Source: Vanilla planifolia
Lineage: Eukaryota; Streptophyta; Magnoliopsida; Asparagales; Orchidaceae
Direction of reading: 5' to 3'
Assembly (NCBI GenBank): GCA_023846275.1
Contig: CM043874.1
Coordinates: forward strand, 24,029,630-24,093,629
DNA: 64,000 nt
The notes below the pieces were generated by a model. The model was not told the origin of the DNA and did not search any database. It saw only the letters and a program-made list of their open reading frames with translations. Within the stretch, counting starts at the first letter, position 1, and every line of letters starts with the position of its first letter. Shown one piece after another: positions 24,580-39,445 of this stretch. A program made the position numbers and the translations under genes.

Positions 24580-27500
24580 TACATGGTATTAGAACCTATG
24601 TTTAGAGTTGGGACATACCTAGCCATGTTAAGTTCAAAGAAAAACATAAAAGGACAAAAAAAATTAAAGAATAAATATGTTACTAATATTGAATCAATCT
24701 TGTCTTATATAACCTAAGTATGGTATTTTTTGTCTAAGATGGTTAGGTCCCATAGTGGTACTTTGAGAAGTTTAGAGGAAATGAGTCTGGTAAAAGAAAA
24801 CCCATGGTTGACCAACTTATGATAGCCAGGACACGTCAAGCACAGCTTGGGTCCCTAGAGAAATACCAGTGGGAGGCTTTATATGATTATGATTGTAAAT
24901 ATTTATGAACTTAACTTACTTATTAGTCATGATTGGCTAGCACATTTCTAATAATTGTTGGATGCATTGGGTGCATAGCTAAGTAGAAGGTTGCACTTAC
25001 AACCTTGGTTTTAAATGAAAAGGTAGATACTTGATGATAAAGTTAGTACTAGAGTATGTTTAAGGTTATCCATAATAGTGATGCATTATCTTGGAATGAT
25101 TTTGTAGCTGCATACATAAATTACATTTGCGAAAGTCATTTGAGGCCTAGATCAAAAAAGAACTAACCCATATTAGACAATGGCAAATGCTAATTATATA
25201 TTAAGAATCCTAATTAAAATTTGACCAAATAGGCCTCATAATTGATCACATTAGAGGGGAACTGATGTGAGCAATTCATGGAGGGACTTAGATATTTTCT
25301 TTAGAGATATTTTGGAATGACCCATTTTACTAGATACTGAGATTTAGTTGAGGCATCTAATGCAATATCTGGTATGCCTTTATCTAGTATTATTTGATTT
25401 TTTTTTCTCTTCCACATTAGTTCATCATGCTATTTTATTGTTGAGTTACTTGACTGAAATGAGGCAGCAATAATTAGCTATAATCCCAAGTGATGTTAAA
25501 TTGCCTTTCCCTACTAGATCTATGATTCGTGGTCTTATAGGTATTCTTTATCGTGGCCATGAGCCAATTTTTATTGTGTGTAGGCATAGATTGGATGACC
25601 CAAAATAGTGTGGTGATGATTTTAAGAAAAGGTTTAGATTTGAGTAGTAAGCTCAGTTGGCTTATGTTTTTGAGATAATAGAAAAATCTTTATGATTTTG
25701 GTGCTTTAGGCTACATAGTTGAATAAACAAGACTGATTGTTTGGGTTTTCTTTTATAGTTGATTCATAGAAGGGGATTTTAGCACTATGGGATACCTTGA
25801 TTGTGTTTGTGCAGGATAATCCTAACATTTTACTAGATGAAGTGCCAAGATCAGCCTAGAGTAGAGATTGAGTTCCATAAATTTGAAGTAGAAAGCTATA
25901 TGCTAAGCATTTATAGATTGTGATGTAGTCACTTAGGGATTTTTTAGACATATTATTTAGTAGAGCTTAGTAATATACAAGCTATTATTGAATAGAATGT
26001 CTGTTATCATATTTGAGATCCATAGTTTATAAGGCCTTACTTACCACAAGTTTATGACTAATTTCTCCAAGATCGCAGCACAACTTACCCATTTAATAAA
26101 GGAGGCAATCTTATGGTCAAACTAGTTTGAATGGGGCTACATAGAGTTTAAAGAAAAAACTTGGAGTTCAGCTCCCATTTTTACCTTATTGATGCAAGTC
26201 AAGCCCTATTAGATATACAAAGATGTGTCACTTATTAATTTAGGGGCTATGCTTATATAGGTGGGACAAGTTGTGGCCTATACATTTAGGTAATCGTGTG
26301 ATCATGAATGCAATTACTGTACTCATGACTTGGAGTTGATAATATAATTTTTAGTAGCTTGAGTCAACTCACTTACCATTCATGTTAATTAGGTAAATGA
26401 ATTAAAGTCACTAAAATAAAAGGATCCAGAGCTTTTGGCTAAAATTTCTTAGTTATAGACCAATGAGACTTCAAATGTTTCTTTGAAGGATGGCATATTG
26501 ACCTATCATAGTCAATTATGTATTCTCTAACATTATGAGTTTAAGAATAATATCTTAAAATAAGCTCATGATAGTAAGCTAATAGTACACCCAGGAGAGA
26601 CTAAAATATACTAAAACCTTAGACCATATATTTAGTAGAGGCGTTTAAAGAAATATGTGGCTTAATATGTTAAAACAATATTTAATTTGTCAAAATGTTA
26701 TAGAAAAACTTCAAAAGTGTAATGATTTTCTCTAGAATCTGACTGTACAAGAGTGGAAATAAAAAAAATATTTCTATTGATTTATTTTTTGGTTTACCAA
26801 AGACTAAACTTGGTTATGATATGATTTGTGTGGTGGCAGATCAATTGACTAAATTGGCTCGTTTCTTAACAGTAAGAAAGATCAATTTAATAGTTAAGTT
26901 GACTAATTTATATGTTTAATAGATATAATTACACAGAATACCTTATGTAATTATTTCTGATAGAAATGTAAAGTTTATTTCCTTAGACAAGACATTGAAA
27001 TTTAGCACTACCTACTACCCTCAGATTGATGATTAATCTGAGATGACTATTCAAACCTTAGAGGATCTCTTAAGACTAAGTATGCAATCTTACACAATAG
27101 ATTATTTCAAAAAACTAGCATAGGTAGAGTATGTATATAATAATAACTATTAGTCAACTATTAGCATAGCATCATAAGAAGCCCTTTATAGCTAATGTTA
27201 TAGATGTTCTTAATGTTGGATAGATGTTAAGGCTAGGCAAACATTTATACTTTAGATTATTAAGGAGATTAAGATGATATGTGCAAGTTACATAAAGGTT
27301 ATAGGTAGTTCAAGACCATCAAAAGTAATATTTTGATAGGAAATATAGACTTATTAATTTTAGAGTTGGTGATTAGGTATTTCTTAAAGTTAGTCTTATG
27401 AAATAATTATATTGATTTAGAAAAGCTTTTAGATTACAGCCAATATACATTGGATCTTATTATGTTGCAAAGAAAATTAGGTTAATAGATTATACACTGA

Positions 27501-27822
27501 AGTTACCCAATAGTCTGGTAAGAATGTATGTTATTTTTCATGTGTTAAATTTAACCAAATACATTCTAGATCCATCATACATTCTTCAAAGGGAGATTAA
27601 GGACTTTCAATTGTAGTCAAACGCATCATAACATGAGCAACTAGTGCATATTCTAGAGTTTGATGTTAGGCAATAAAGAAATAAAAAATGCTTATGGTTA
27701 AGGTCTTTTGGAGGGAACAAGAAGAGCATGGAGCCACTTGGGAAGTTAAGTTTGAATTACATCGCAAATGGTTAGAAATATTTTTCTAGATTTTCATGAC
27801 AATAAAAATTAAGATAGAGAGG
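24580..27822 (+). mobile_element. Ty3/gypsy fossil, internal region
   Basis: Begins with a decayed initiator-Met primer-binding site (TGGTATTAGAACC, 24584-24596), with nearly the same spacing from the LTR as in the young array. Later parts on the + strand: an RNase H-like stretch near 26260-26370 (VAYTFR and THDLEL), the integrase zinc-binding stretch near 26510-26700 (VHPGETK), the integrase core near 26770-27110 (GLPKT--GYDMI-VV-DQLTK) and a chromo-like end near 27430-27780 (VIFHVLNL). It is heavily broken and appears shorter than a full element. A purine-rich tract at about 27809-27822 leads into the right LTR. Confidence 0.8.
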
Positions 27823-29964
27823 ATACTATACTCAAATTCTTGAGCATATTATTATAATTTAGAGATTAAGATATTTGCTTTCTTATGAATTAAAATTTAA
27901 AATTTAAATTGAGTATATTTAAAGTTTGAATATGGATAAATTGAATTTTTAGTTTGAAATTTTAGAGTTGAAAGTATAGTGAAATAACAAGATTTGAGTT
28001 GTATCACATGAGCTTTAATTAGGCTTAATGTTGAAAAATGAGCTTATAATTTTGAAATTTCATCTCTTATCTTATTGTTATCCAAAATGAGTGCATGATA
28101 AGATATGTATAAGATTTTTAAAAATGAAGTGTTAGGGGTTAAAGATAAGAGGATTAAAAAAAGTAATATATATGTGATACTTGTAGAAATATCTTAAGAA
28201 AAAATAACTATAATATAAGAAGAATAAAGATTAAATATATCTACTAATCATAATTTTCTTAGTTTCTTAATTTTTAGGAGTTTGATTTGGCCAGTCATAA
28301 TAAGGTTGATATAAAGAGGGTTGGTCTAAAAGTATGAATCATGTCTTAACATCATCAAAGCTAATTTATCTTTTATCAATTCTTAGTTTAAGATGATGTG
28401 GCTATAATAGAAGGCCTTAGTGATGGGCTATAAAAATAATATTAGTAAACCTCTATGCACATCGTAAATTTAATATTGAATAGTTTAGCTCTTGGCCAAG
28501 ACCTTAGATGAAGGTAGAAAATATGGGACGTGACTTATGGATGTGCTAGATAAAACAAATGAAAATAAAAAAGTAAAGATGAAGGTTTGTCTCTTGGGTT
28601 GACCAAGTTCTTTAAGTAAGATCATCAATGATTCTATTTAGGCTCTTAAGTCATGTGATGGAACCCTAGATGATGATATAAAGGATATGTGGTGGCTCAA
28701 GAGAAGCCTTAGAATGGTTATGGTGAATCGAGGTTTCCTTGTAATTAGAGGTACTTCTATAAACATAGACTCGTAATAATAATTAGCTATATATGAAACC
28801 TAAAGATAAATGCCAATACTTTGTGAATACTAAAGTTAACTTAGATAGGCAAGGTCTTTAATAAAATTAAGGCAATACTAAATCTATAAAAAATAATTAA
28901 GTTATTCTAAATAATTAAAATTAAGATTTAGTGAGTACCCTAAGGTAATAAAATATACTGAACCTTTGATCATACACACTCACTCAGGAGTAAATAGATT
29001 AGTTATCCTATTCTCTTAACTTGGGAATAATTACATGTAGATGGTTTAACCTATAGAAGGAGTATTAGATTGCATACTAAGAAACTCTAGAGTTATTTGA
29101 AAGTCATTAAATAAATAGTCTCATGAAAAAACAATTTCTTATTTAGTCTTATAAGAAATTATATTGTGTTATGTTATGAAATAAAATACATGTGATTATT
29201 GAGAACTCTTAGATTCTTATACGGTTGGTCTAAGTGATCAACATTGTCAAATAGAGTGTTGGATTATAAGATATGATAGGATTGATAAAATCTGTCATGA
29301 TTCTCTTAGATAAGATAGTGTATTAGATTAAAAAAAGATATTGAGAATCTAATTACTCATAATATAAAGATATATATTGACTTAGATAATAGATGATGAT
29401 TTCTTAAAGTAGTTAGTAATTGATGCCACTCATTTACATAATTTGCTCAGTTTTCTTTATACATATAACTTGATTACTATATATTAGTTTTATAGTATAC
29501 TCAAAGATTTCTTTATTAAGCCTCTCAACTCACTCACCTGATATTTTTATGAGATCAAGGAGTTAGGAGTTGTGTAAGAGAAAAGCTAGAGATTATTAGA
29601 GTTAATACAGTAGTTGAATGATTTATTCTCTTTATTTCATCATAAATAGTAATGAATTTGATATTTAATTATCATTAGTTATATTTATTAGATGTAGGAC
29701 TGTATTGAATTATCTATTTAGACTTAGTAGTTGTTTATTAAGTTTTTTTTATTGATCATTGATAGTCATTCATGGTGTTACTCTGGATTGGATTAGATTC
29801 ATCTTATTTATTGACTTCATGGATAATTATTTATTATTTGGAAATTATTTGATTTCTAGCATGATGTTATTTGCATAAAACTATATGATAAATTGTAGGT
29901 ATATTTGATATTGAGATCTTTGAATTTTGTTACACTTTCAGTTTTAAAAAAATTGTGTGTGACA
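27823..29964 (+). repeat. old gypsy LTR, right copy
   Basis: The right end is well fixed by alignment with the left LTR and by the GTGTGACA end at 29957-29964. The left edge rests only on the purine tract before it, so a length of about 2.1 kb is an estimate. The site at about 29368 shows what the left LTR looked like before the young array entered. Confidence 0.65.
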
Positions 29965-32900
29965 AGAATATCCCACATTTCAAATCAATGAGACTATTAG
30001 TCCATTTTCCTTCATCTCTTTTTTGCTAATTTGATAAAGTGAAGGATGTTACTTGATAAGCTCTACTAGAAAGTAGTTCAATGGGAGGTGAATTAGTGAT
30101 AGTGGTTGAGATGTTAGTGGGTAAATACAAGGAAATAAACATTAAAGTACCAATTGAAATTACATGATCATATAAGGTAGTTGGAGGGTAGAGGAGACAA
30201 TGATTCTGAGTTATGGAGGAATGTAAGAGACCTTACATTATTAAGAAACTCTTGGATAAGGATACCAATGAGGAACCTTAGAGCTACTTAAAGGCCTTGA
30301 ATATAAAAATTTTGAAAATTTCTTACATTAATATCATCTAGAATTTCATAAAATTCAAAATATTTTTGGTTGAATAAAAGGTGACTAGTATAACAATAAT
30401 AAAATCATATGTTTGCATTGAGCAAGAATTCAATGCAATTCAGAAACAAACATAAGATGTAAATAAATAAAATTCAATGGAAATCACAATAGAATAAAAA
30501 AATAGGTTCACAAAAATGAAAAAATAACATGGCTTCATTTTTATAAATTTCATAAAAATGTTAATAAGTGATGATCAAAATTGTTCATAAAAGCTATAAA
30601 GCTACAAGGATATTGCGATAAAGGAATATAGGTAAAGGATGTGTCATAACAACATGGAATTACCACTCTCACCATCAAAAGAAAATTTTAGATATGTTAC
30701 AAACATAGAACAACTAATATTGCATTATGTTGACCTTAGATGCACCATGAATGTCCTTGGATTATCACATCGAGGAGGAACAACTTATTTTCACAAGTGA
30801 ATGCATTCAATACTATTCTTATAGCCAAAGGATTCCTATTCTAGAGCTCCAAAGGGATTTGCTTTCTTAATAAGTGAAAGAAGAATAGGGCCAAATAGTC
30901 ATCTTACCAAAGATGGATTACTTGATCTTGTGGTATAATCTCCTTGGGTAATTACGCAGCCACCCCTATGGATCAGCTAGCTATCCCATCATCATCCAAA
31001 CCACTTAGGATGATATGAGGAATGCCCAGAGTTGTTTAAGTACTAGATCCTCATAAAAATCATAGATATTGTTAGTTATGAAAAGTTTAATTCAAAATAG
31101 GTTTGATGTATCCAAAACACATGTAAAAGCATGTGATGCTCATTTATATCCTAGTAATCCTTGACACACCTAGTGTTAAATAATATAAAAAAATACAACA
31201 TTTGGTATGTAATTGATAAGTATTGGTAAAAACAAATTTGAGGCAACTTGTTCTTGGCCAATGGGAAGGTTGGCCAATAATGGACATTAGATACTACAAT
31301 TGTGGCAATGGCGGCTTAGATAAAAGTTGAAGGAGGCAATGAAGTAGGCCAATAAGCATTGTGATAGGCCATAGTCATGATCAATGGTGTAGATTGGTAG
31401 GTTAGAAAAGGCTTCAAGGCAATGGTAATAAGAGAGAGGAAGAAGTCATGTAGCTATGAATTGGAAAGATCATAGCTCAATCGTGCCACAACATTGGACT
31501 ACAAAGTCTTACAGGATGGCAAACACCACAACCAAGATGATTACATAAGATGCATGTGAAACCAACAACATACAAACAAATCCAAGTCAATGTTAATGGA
31601 TCAAGAAAACTACGATATTTGTTAATGGATCAAGCCATGTAAGATGGGCTTGCTTAGTGGCAATGAGATCAAGATGAGACAACCAAGGTGGAGTAGAAGT
31701 TAGTGGTCATCAATGAGGTTTAAGATGGCAACTAGTGTGATTAGAATGATGATGACAAATGAAGGGGAAGGAGAGTAATTTAATAATTGGAGTGATGATG
31801 GAGGATGGCATGAATCTTGATAACAACTTGAATGAGAAGTAGTTAGCATATTCCTTCATAGGGAAACTCTCATATATCTACATGCACCTCTTAAAACCTT
31901 CTTAGTTAAAAAATGACATCAAACTAAATGTCTTTTTTTTCATTCCATAGTAAATCTAAAGATCACAAGAACATGTCAAAGTAAAACAAAAATAAATACC
32001 ATTAACCTATAACAATTGTCAAGACTAAAAAAAGAATAAAAATAACATAAAAAATTGGTGCATAAAAATGAACAAAAATAGTTCATGTATTTTTATAAAT
32101 AATGAATTACAAACTAACAATACAAATAAACTTAACAAAATCCTATCTTTTGACCTAGCATATGATCTTATATATGCCCTATAACAAATGTAGATCTCTT
32201 GCATCTTGGCCATTTCTAGACCTATCAACAAAACTTGTTGCCAACGAGTAGCTTGCACAACCAAAACATATAAAAATACACATAAAAAATATAATGATCA
32301 CTAGATGGCCCGATGTATTGTACAATCTTTTGGTAATCATTGAAAATAATAGGAACCACCACCTTAAGTTATCATTTATAAACTTCTTCTTGAGTATCCA
32401 ACTTCAATTGTTTTTTGAGCTAAAGAAAACTATCTTAGTATTTAGTGTTGACAAAATATTACTTGCATCTATGCTTAATATTGCTAATATTGGTGAATAG
32501 CCAATAGCTATGATTTATCTTAGAGTGAGAATTAGTTCCTATTTAGACGCCTTATATTTTAGAGATTTTAAACTTTTATTCTCTACTATAGTTTTGATAA
32601 ATGACAAGTAATAGTAGTATGGCTCATGCAAGTTCATAGAGATGGATGTAGTTGCCATGATTGAAACTAAATCATTTAAAAATCTAATATGTATTTGTTT
32701 ACATTAATTTTATTTAGCTTAATCTTTTTAATAGAATATCAAAAAATAAGCCTTTAATTAACAAAAAAAAATTATTATCTTGACTTCATCTCTCTATTGA
32801 TTGAGCTTAGGCATAAGAAAACAAAACTGTCTTGAAAATTGCAATTTTATAATATTTTATTTTCAGAAAAAAATAAATTAACAATTTAAATTCCTGTAAA

Positions 32901-34400
32901 TAAAATTTTAGCATAACTTTATTTAAAGAAAATGACTAAGTTGCGGCAAAAATTATATTTTCTTCTTTTGGTTTATACGTTAATGACAATCTTCTTTTGA
33001 AATTGTAATATGTATAATACAGGTTCTTCCTGCATTAGTAACCTACGTTTCAAACGTTATTTTTTAGCAAAATATGAGAATGACATGTCCACATGTTAGT
33101 TGTCATACGAAGAAATATTAATTATTATTATTTTTTTAATATCAAGTGCAAGTGGATGATGTGGTAACCCATCAATGATATGAGCAATTAAGAGTAAATA
33201 TTAATTGTTATTTTGTTTAGTTGTGAAACATAAGACAATCCTTATTTACGGTTGATAATATATTACACATTGAAGGACATTTCATTTAATAATTTCTATA
33301 CAACTAACATGGTGCTCCTCCTGTAATAATCTTACATTTTTCAAGGGTTTTTTTTTCCTTGTCTTACTTTTCAAGTTATAACTTCATTAACCAAGTTGGG
33401 CTCTTGAGACTAATAAATTATACGAATTTTTTCTCAATTTAACTAATTTTCTTATTTATGAATCAAATCATTTGATCCATTATCATGATATCTAGATTAC
33501 ATGTCTTACAAAAGATCACATTTGATCAAATAGTACAACTGACTTACTAGAATATCTTATGTCATGTATCAAAGCATTAATTCATCTAAGAGAGGGAATA
33601 CTTTTTAGGCTCAGGGAAAGGACTGAGTCAACCATCTAATCAAGAAATAAAATAGTCTGATTCCTAGGAGCAAATCTAATAAGATCATCTGATTAGGATG
33701 TATTAACTAAAGTGTTGATCGATTCTCGAGTTCTTTGTTTGTTGACTTTGATTTTAGAGATATTAAGATGGGATTACATGCTAAATTAATTTTTTATAAA
33801 GGCATAGATCTCAATCTTATCCAAAAAAAAAATTAGGATACATCCAACAAGACTTTGTACCATAATTCATATTTAATAAAAATTTTCTTTATTCATCTTT
33901 TAAACTATACTTGTTATTAGATAGATTTATTTGTTAAGATTAACATTTGTGGATTTTGAGGTGTAAAATTCTCAAGACATCATGATCATTTTTCTTTTGT
34001 TGTCCTTGTTTGGTAAACAAGCTTCATTCATTAAACTTTTGCAACTTTTAATTTCTTATTAAAGTAAACAAAGTAATAAATAGTACTTTTGTATCTACTT
34101 CTATGCTTCTTTTATCATATTCTTTGAATTTGTATGTATCTAATTTATTACTACAACATAAATGTTTTTTAGTTGCTTGATCTTAATGGATTAAGGATGC
34201 TAAAAAAATAAGAAATCTATTTTAATGATTCTTTTATTTATTTATTTTTTGTTAATTTTACATTCAAATTTCAAGAAATTACTTATTAGCAAGTTCTCAT
34301 AAGCATTGGTTTTCTTGTAAATGAACATGTAGCAATGGGATCTAGATGAAAAGGTGTTTGTACATAGATTTTATCACAGTAGGATCAACTTAGAGTGTTG
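29965..34400. other. gene-less AT-rich stretch
   Basis: I see no gene, RNA gene or clear element. Short open frames near 32025-32264 and 32294-32500 resemble nothing I know and have the composition of chance frames. Parts read like decayed LTR or leader sequence, for example around 30050-30120, but no pair of ends could be found. Confidence 0.4.
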
Positions 34401-37400
34401 CAGCCATGTGGTTCAACTACACAATTATAGAGAATTAGACTATCATTCGAGTATTAGAACTACTAAGCGGAAAAATAAATGACTCAAAGAGAAGAGACTT
34501 ATACAAGTATGATGTGCCATTCATAGAACTTGTTTAGAAAGTATAGGCTTGGATGGAGATAGTGAAGTGATACCAGATGATGGAGGTTGTTGTGCAAAAT
34601 GAGGAGATGCTTTCTTATTGAATGAAAGAGAACTTGAATTGTGGCTAAGTTGTCAATCCCTGTTGAGGCCCTCATCTAGATCATGATGTTAACAATGCTA
34701 CTCTTTGATAAGATGACGGATAATTTAAACCATTTAGTGTGGAAGACAAAGTTGAATTTTCAACAATGATGATAACATTAACACCATGAAGTTTGATTTA
34801 TGGTTAGAAAAATTGGAACTTATTTTTGTATTTATCTTTTCTATTATTGATAAAGTTGCGTTTGTAAGTCCTAAATTTGACCTTCATGATTTACCATAAT
34901 GGAATGACTTTCTAATTATGAAGAAATACATGGATTTAGATAGAAAAATATCAAGACACTTGTGCATGAACAATTCTATCAAATGACATGCAAAAGTTTG
35001 TAATAACAATTTGAGGTAATGATAAATACAATTAGTATAAGATAATCACAAAGTTTCATTGACAAGAAATAATGGTTGCATGAATCTCAATCATTCTTCT
35101 ATTCAAGGGAAATATTTTTATATCATGTGGTCATATTTTTAATGCCATTGTAGATGAAAAACATAAGTAAGATTAAGGAAAAAAGTAATCCCACAACAAC
35201 AACAACGATAACAAAAATAATGATAATAGATAGATGGATGGAATATCATATAACATATTTATTCTATTATAAGAGATTTAATTACGCTCATGACATTAAA
35301 AAATGCCTAGAAATCCACAAGTGATTAACTAAAGTGGGACAAACTACCACAGAAAAGAACAAACCTTGTTGTTTCAAAAGAAATGGCTTTAGATGGAATT
35401 TCATTAAAGTTGGTTTCACATTTCCAAGAAGCTAAGAAGAAAATAGACTTTTATTCTAAAGAAGTAGAAGAGCTAATTAACATTTTGAAAACTTTAGCTT
35501 AGAGATGTGCTTGTAGATGATTAAGAAGGAACTCAAGATAAAAGTCAACATTGAAATGAACAATCAAATGAAATACCAAACAAACTAGTTTATAATAAAT
35601 CCCTTCCAAAGGAGTTGACCATTGGAGAACCTTGAAGTACAATCCAAGAAAGATAATTTTCAAGAAAACAAATAACATATTTGGCCTTCTTATCCAAGAC
35701 AAAAACTTAAAACTATAGCAGAAGCCTTAGAATATGAATTTTGGCTCTTGGAAATGCAAGAAAATCGAACAAATTCATTAAAAATTATGTTTGGGAAGCA
35801 ATTGAAAGACCAAAAGACCATAATAGAACTAGATGGGTATTTAGAACAAGATAAGTGATCGTGGAGTAATCATTAGTAACAAGGCAATGCTTGTAGCAAA
35901 ATGATATAACGAAGTGGAAGGAATTGACTTTGGATACAAATTTACACACATTCCTCATTTGCAATTAGACTCCTACTAATATTTTCTTTGTTCAAGGTGT
36001 TTATATCAATCCAAATGGATGCTAAAAGTGTATTTTGAAAGAAATTACCAAAAGGAAATCCATGTAGATTTAACAAAAGGATTAAAAATTTTTGAGTATA
36101 CAAACCATATTTTGTTCGACTAAGGTTGCCTTATATGGTTTGAAACAAGCCTCTCAAGCATGTATAACTATTTAAGTAGATACTTGATTTAAAAAGACAT
36201 TAGGAAAGGGAATGTAAATATAAAATACACTATTCATTAGAAACAAAGGGATAATTACTCCTAGTGCATAATCTAGATGACATTATTTTTGGAATCAAGA
36301 TTTATGTGATGAGTTTCTCAAATTAATGAATTCTAAATTTGAAATGAGCCCCATGGCTATGTTAGATTTGTTTTTAACATTGCAAATAAAATATTAATCA
36401 ATTGGAATTCTTAAATGGCAAAAGCACTTGAATGAGAAATTTGAGATGGAAATTCTTAAACTCATTACTACCCTCACGACCCCAATTATTATGCTAGATA
36501 ATGATAAAATAGAAAAACCATAAATCCAAAATTATATCAAGAAATGATTGGCCCTTCTATATCTATTGACTAGGAGTCTAGATATATTATTTAATGTAGG
36601 ATTTTATGTAAGATTTTAACAAAATCCAAAAGAATAGCATTTAAAAGTTATCAAAGAACTTTTAGGAATTGAATTGGCATTAAATCTTTAGGAAGTAAGC
36701 ACCCTAAGGATAATCTTTCACATGAATTTATAGTTTACATTGATGTTGATTATGAGATTGCAGAATTGATGAAAGCACGGCCAAAACATGTTATTCCTTT
36801 AAAAATTGCTAACTTCATGGTTTAATAGAAAGCAAAGTAGAATTGCACTTTCCACACCCAAAGTGGAGTATATTTCTCTTGGTGGATGTATAGCCTAAAT
36901 ATTATAGAGACAATTAGAAGACTAATGTTTAACATTACAAAATATTCCAATTCAATGTGATAATACTAGTGTAATTTATTCAACTAAAACCCTTATACAA
37001 TATTTTAGGACAAAAGCTATCAAAATTAAGCTTCATTTTATTAGAAATAGTGAATGAAATTTATATTCAATTTATTGAAACAAGAAATTAGCTTGTAGAT
37101 ACACTTACAAAGTGCATAAAGCAAGATAGGCTTTATGGAATTAGAAAAGAATTAAAAATGCTTGTTCCCTCTAATTAGAAGACTTTTTTATTAATTGTAA
37201 AAGTAGCAAATTAAAGATAAAAGAGTTTACAAGAGGAGAAGAATTAGTATGGATTTCAAGAAATGTTGAAGGGGAGAATAACATTTAAGAAAATTTTTGT
37301 AAACACATTACAAGACAAAAACTAAGAAGAGAATTAAGCATAGATTAATGGGGAGGTATAAAAATATTTTTCATTAGTTATAAAAAATTTTTGGATTTAC

Positions 37401-37651
37401 AAAATATGGTACAATTCTTTATTTAAAACATGTGGTATAATCTTTAACCACTTGTGAAATTATTTTTTTAGCAATAAATGATTTCATATTTCATCAAGTG
37501 GTATCCTTTTTTATCCAACATTTGGAATGTTTATAATTATCAACACTTCAACACTTGGTATCTTTATAATTGTTCAATGCTAATTCTTTTAGTTTTTCAC
37601 ATTATTTTTTATTATTATCTTTACTAATTTGACATCTTAAAAATGGGAAAA
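34400..37651 (+). mobile_element. Ty1/copia fossil, SIRE-like, internal region
   Basis: A long, heavily broken copia element. Parts in order: gag-like text near 34790-35000, a pol region from about 35715 (TIAEALEYEFWLLEMQE matches the usual start of the copia reverse-transcriptase domain), EGIDF near 35920, IQMDAKSVF near 36010, a decayed DDI box near 36270, RNase H-like text near 36840-37050 (CDNTS near 36955), and LVDTLTK near 37095. The purine-rich tract near 37636-37650 again lies several hundred bases after pol, a SIRE-like spacing. The left edge is approximate, since no primer-binding site was found. Confidence 0.8.
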
Positions 37652-38820
37652 TTTGTTAGCCCCATGAGCCCATTACACTTGATAGAGATTTTGATGATAC
37701 AACTCAAACAAGAAAGGTACTAATATGATCATCTAATGTGAACATATTTTATCTAGATAGGTGATCAAGAGGAGCTTCAAGTTAAAAGACATATATAAGT
37801 AAGAAGCAAGAAGCTCATTAACTCAAAATGACTAATCAAAACCTAAGTGAAATACAATGATGAAATTCAATCAAAGAAACTCTAGGAAGCTTCGTGAATT
37901 AAATGTATTGTACATGCTTTTTTATGGATAAGAAAGGGTCCAAATAACCTTAGACACATGTCATACTTAATTGAATGATTTTAAGAGTTGTTAACCACCT
38001 ATAGTTAGTATAAATAATCCTTAATCCCTTGAGAACAATAGGCATCATTGAGAATTAAACTTATATTTTCTATAATCATTGAAAATCTAGTACTCTTCAT
38101 TTGTAAAAGCTAAATTCTTCATTCCAACATCCTCATTTTGTTGAAGCCATTATTACTTCCTAAAGTTCATTTCCATCATCATCTTTAGCTTCAAAAGTTT
38201 GTAATCTTTATCTTTTTGCTTTCATATCATATCATGAACCATATGGCGACAAATTAAGATAATTTTTTAATCCTACTCTAAAGAGAGAATAATGAACTCT
38301 CTATTTTTTTTTGAAAGTTGTAAGATGCTTGGTTTCAGCATTTAAAAACCAAAGTGAGTGTAGGTTTGAGCCTTCTACAAAATAGAGTTATATTGGGTTT
38401 AAGCCCTATAAAAAGAATTATAGAGATAATTTGAGCTAAGGAATAGAGAAAAACTCAAGGTGTTTGTGAGTTAGCCTTTAAAACCTTAAAAACTCAAGAA
38501 AGAAGATTGTATTATAGCCTCTAAGAAAAGATAGAATATAATGGTTTTTCCACCAACTATAGTAGAGGAGTGAAAGGAAAGGCTAAAACAAAGTTTTAGT
38601 AGATTTGGATTAATATAAGTTTAATGTGTATGAGACAAATCACCTAAAATATTCACTGATATTTCATTTCTATTTTTTTATTGAACATTCAATTATTGAA
38701 ATCTTGTAGAATTTATTTATTGCTTTTGGTTTACAAAGTTTGAATTCAAAATTCCACCCCATCGCACTCTTTTAGTGTGCAATAGATCGACACTTGACAT
38801 GCCATTAATTTATTATTAGG
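37652..38820 (+). repeat. probable 3' LTR of the copia fossil
   Basis: Starts TGTTAGCCCC directly after a purine tract. No matching 5' LTR was recognised near 33000-34400, so the right edge is set by the next element and is uncertain. Confidence 0.35.
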
Positions 38821-38829
38821 ACAACTCTA

Positions 38830-39130
38830 CAAAACTTGCCAGGTATAAAATAAATCTTACTTAGTTAGAAGAATTGAAATAACAACTAGATGAACTTTTA
38901 GAAAAATGACTCATTCATGATAGTATCACCATACAATGCACAAATGACATTTACTCCAAAGAAGAATAAGTTATGATGCATATATGTTGATTTAAGGGTT
39001 GTCAACAAGTTAACAACCTAGCATCATTTTTCAATATAAGGCTTAGGCATTATGATGGACATGATCTTAAATGCACAAATTCTTTTTGAAATAGATTTGA
39101 ACAGTGGATATCATTAGATAAGGATGTGGT
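38830..39130 (+). mobile_element. Ty3/gypsy reverse-transcriptase fossil, first part
   Basis: Reads like the start of the gypsy reverse transcriptase: EELK-QLDELLEK near 38865, then the palm start with RVVNKLTT near 38990 and FEIDLNSGYH near 39090. It is broken in several places. The domain resumes at about 41470 after an insertion. Confidence 0.75.
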
Positions 39131-39445
39131 AATTTAACAATCCTCATTTTTATAAATTTTAATATATGATAAATCTTAAAATTTGGTCAATGTAATTATA
39201 AAAAGACTTGGTTTTATGTGATAAAGTTAAATTCTTGAAATATAATGATTGAACATAAAATAATAAAAATATTGATATTATCATTGGAAGTATGCCACAC
39301 CTCAAATCTAGTCAAAAGCTCTTATTTGATATAGTAATAAAAAGGCCTTCATGATAAATCCAATGACTTTGTGCTTGTGATTTTTGAATGAATAAATAAT
39401 TATTTTTTATTTTTTAAAGAATAAGGATGTGGATGTAATTTAACG
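39118..39445. repeat. about 300-bp segment between direct repeats
   Basis: ATAAGGATGTGG followed by TAATTTAAC occurs at 39117-39138, and nearly the same words (with three extra bases between) at 39421-39444. The segment between ends in an A/T-rich stretch. The form fits a small retroposed insertion with a long target duplication, or a local duplication. No family was recognised. Confidence 0.4.

Noticed and set aside
32025-32500. Two facing frames of 79 and 68 residues
   Set aside because: Low-complexity, T- or A-rich coding, no domain and no splice context. Read as chance frames.
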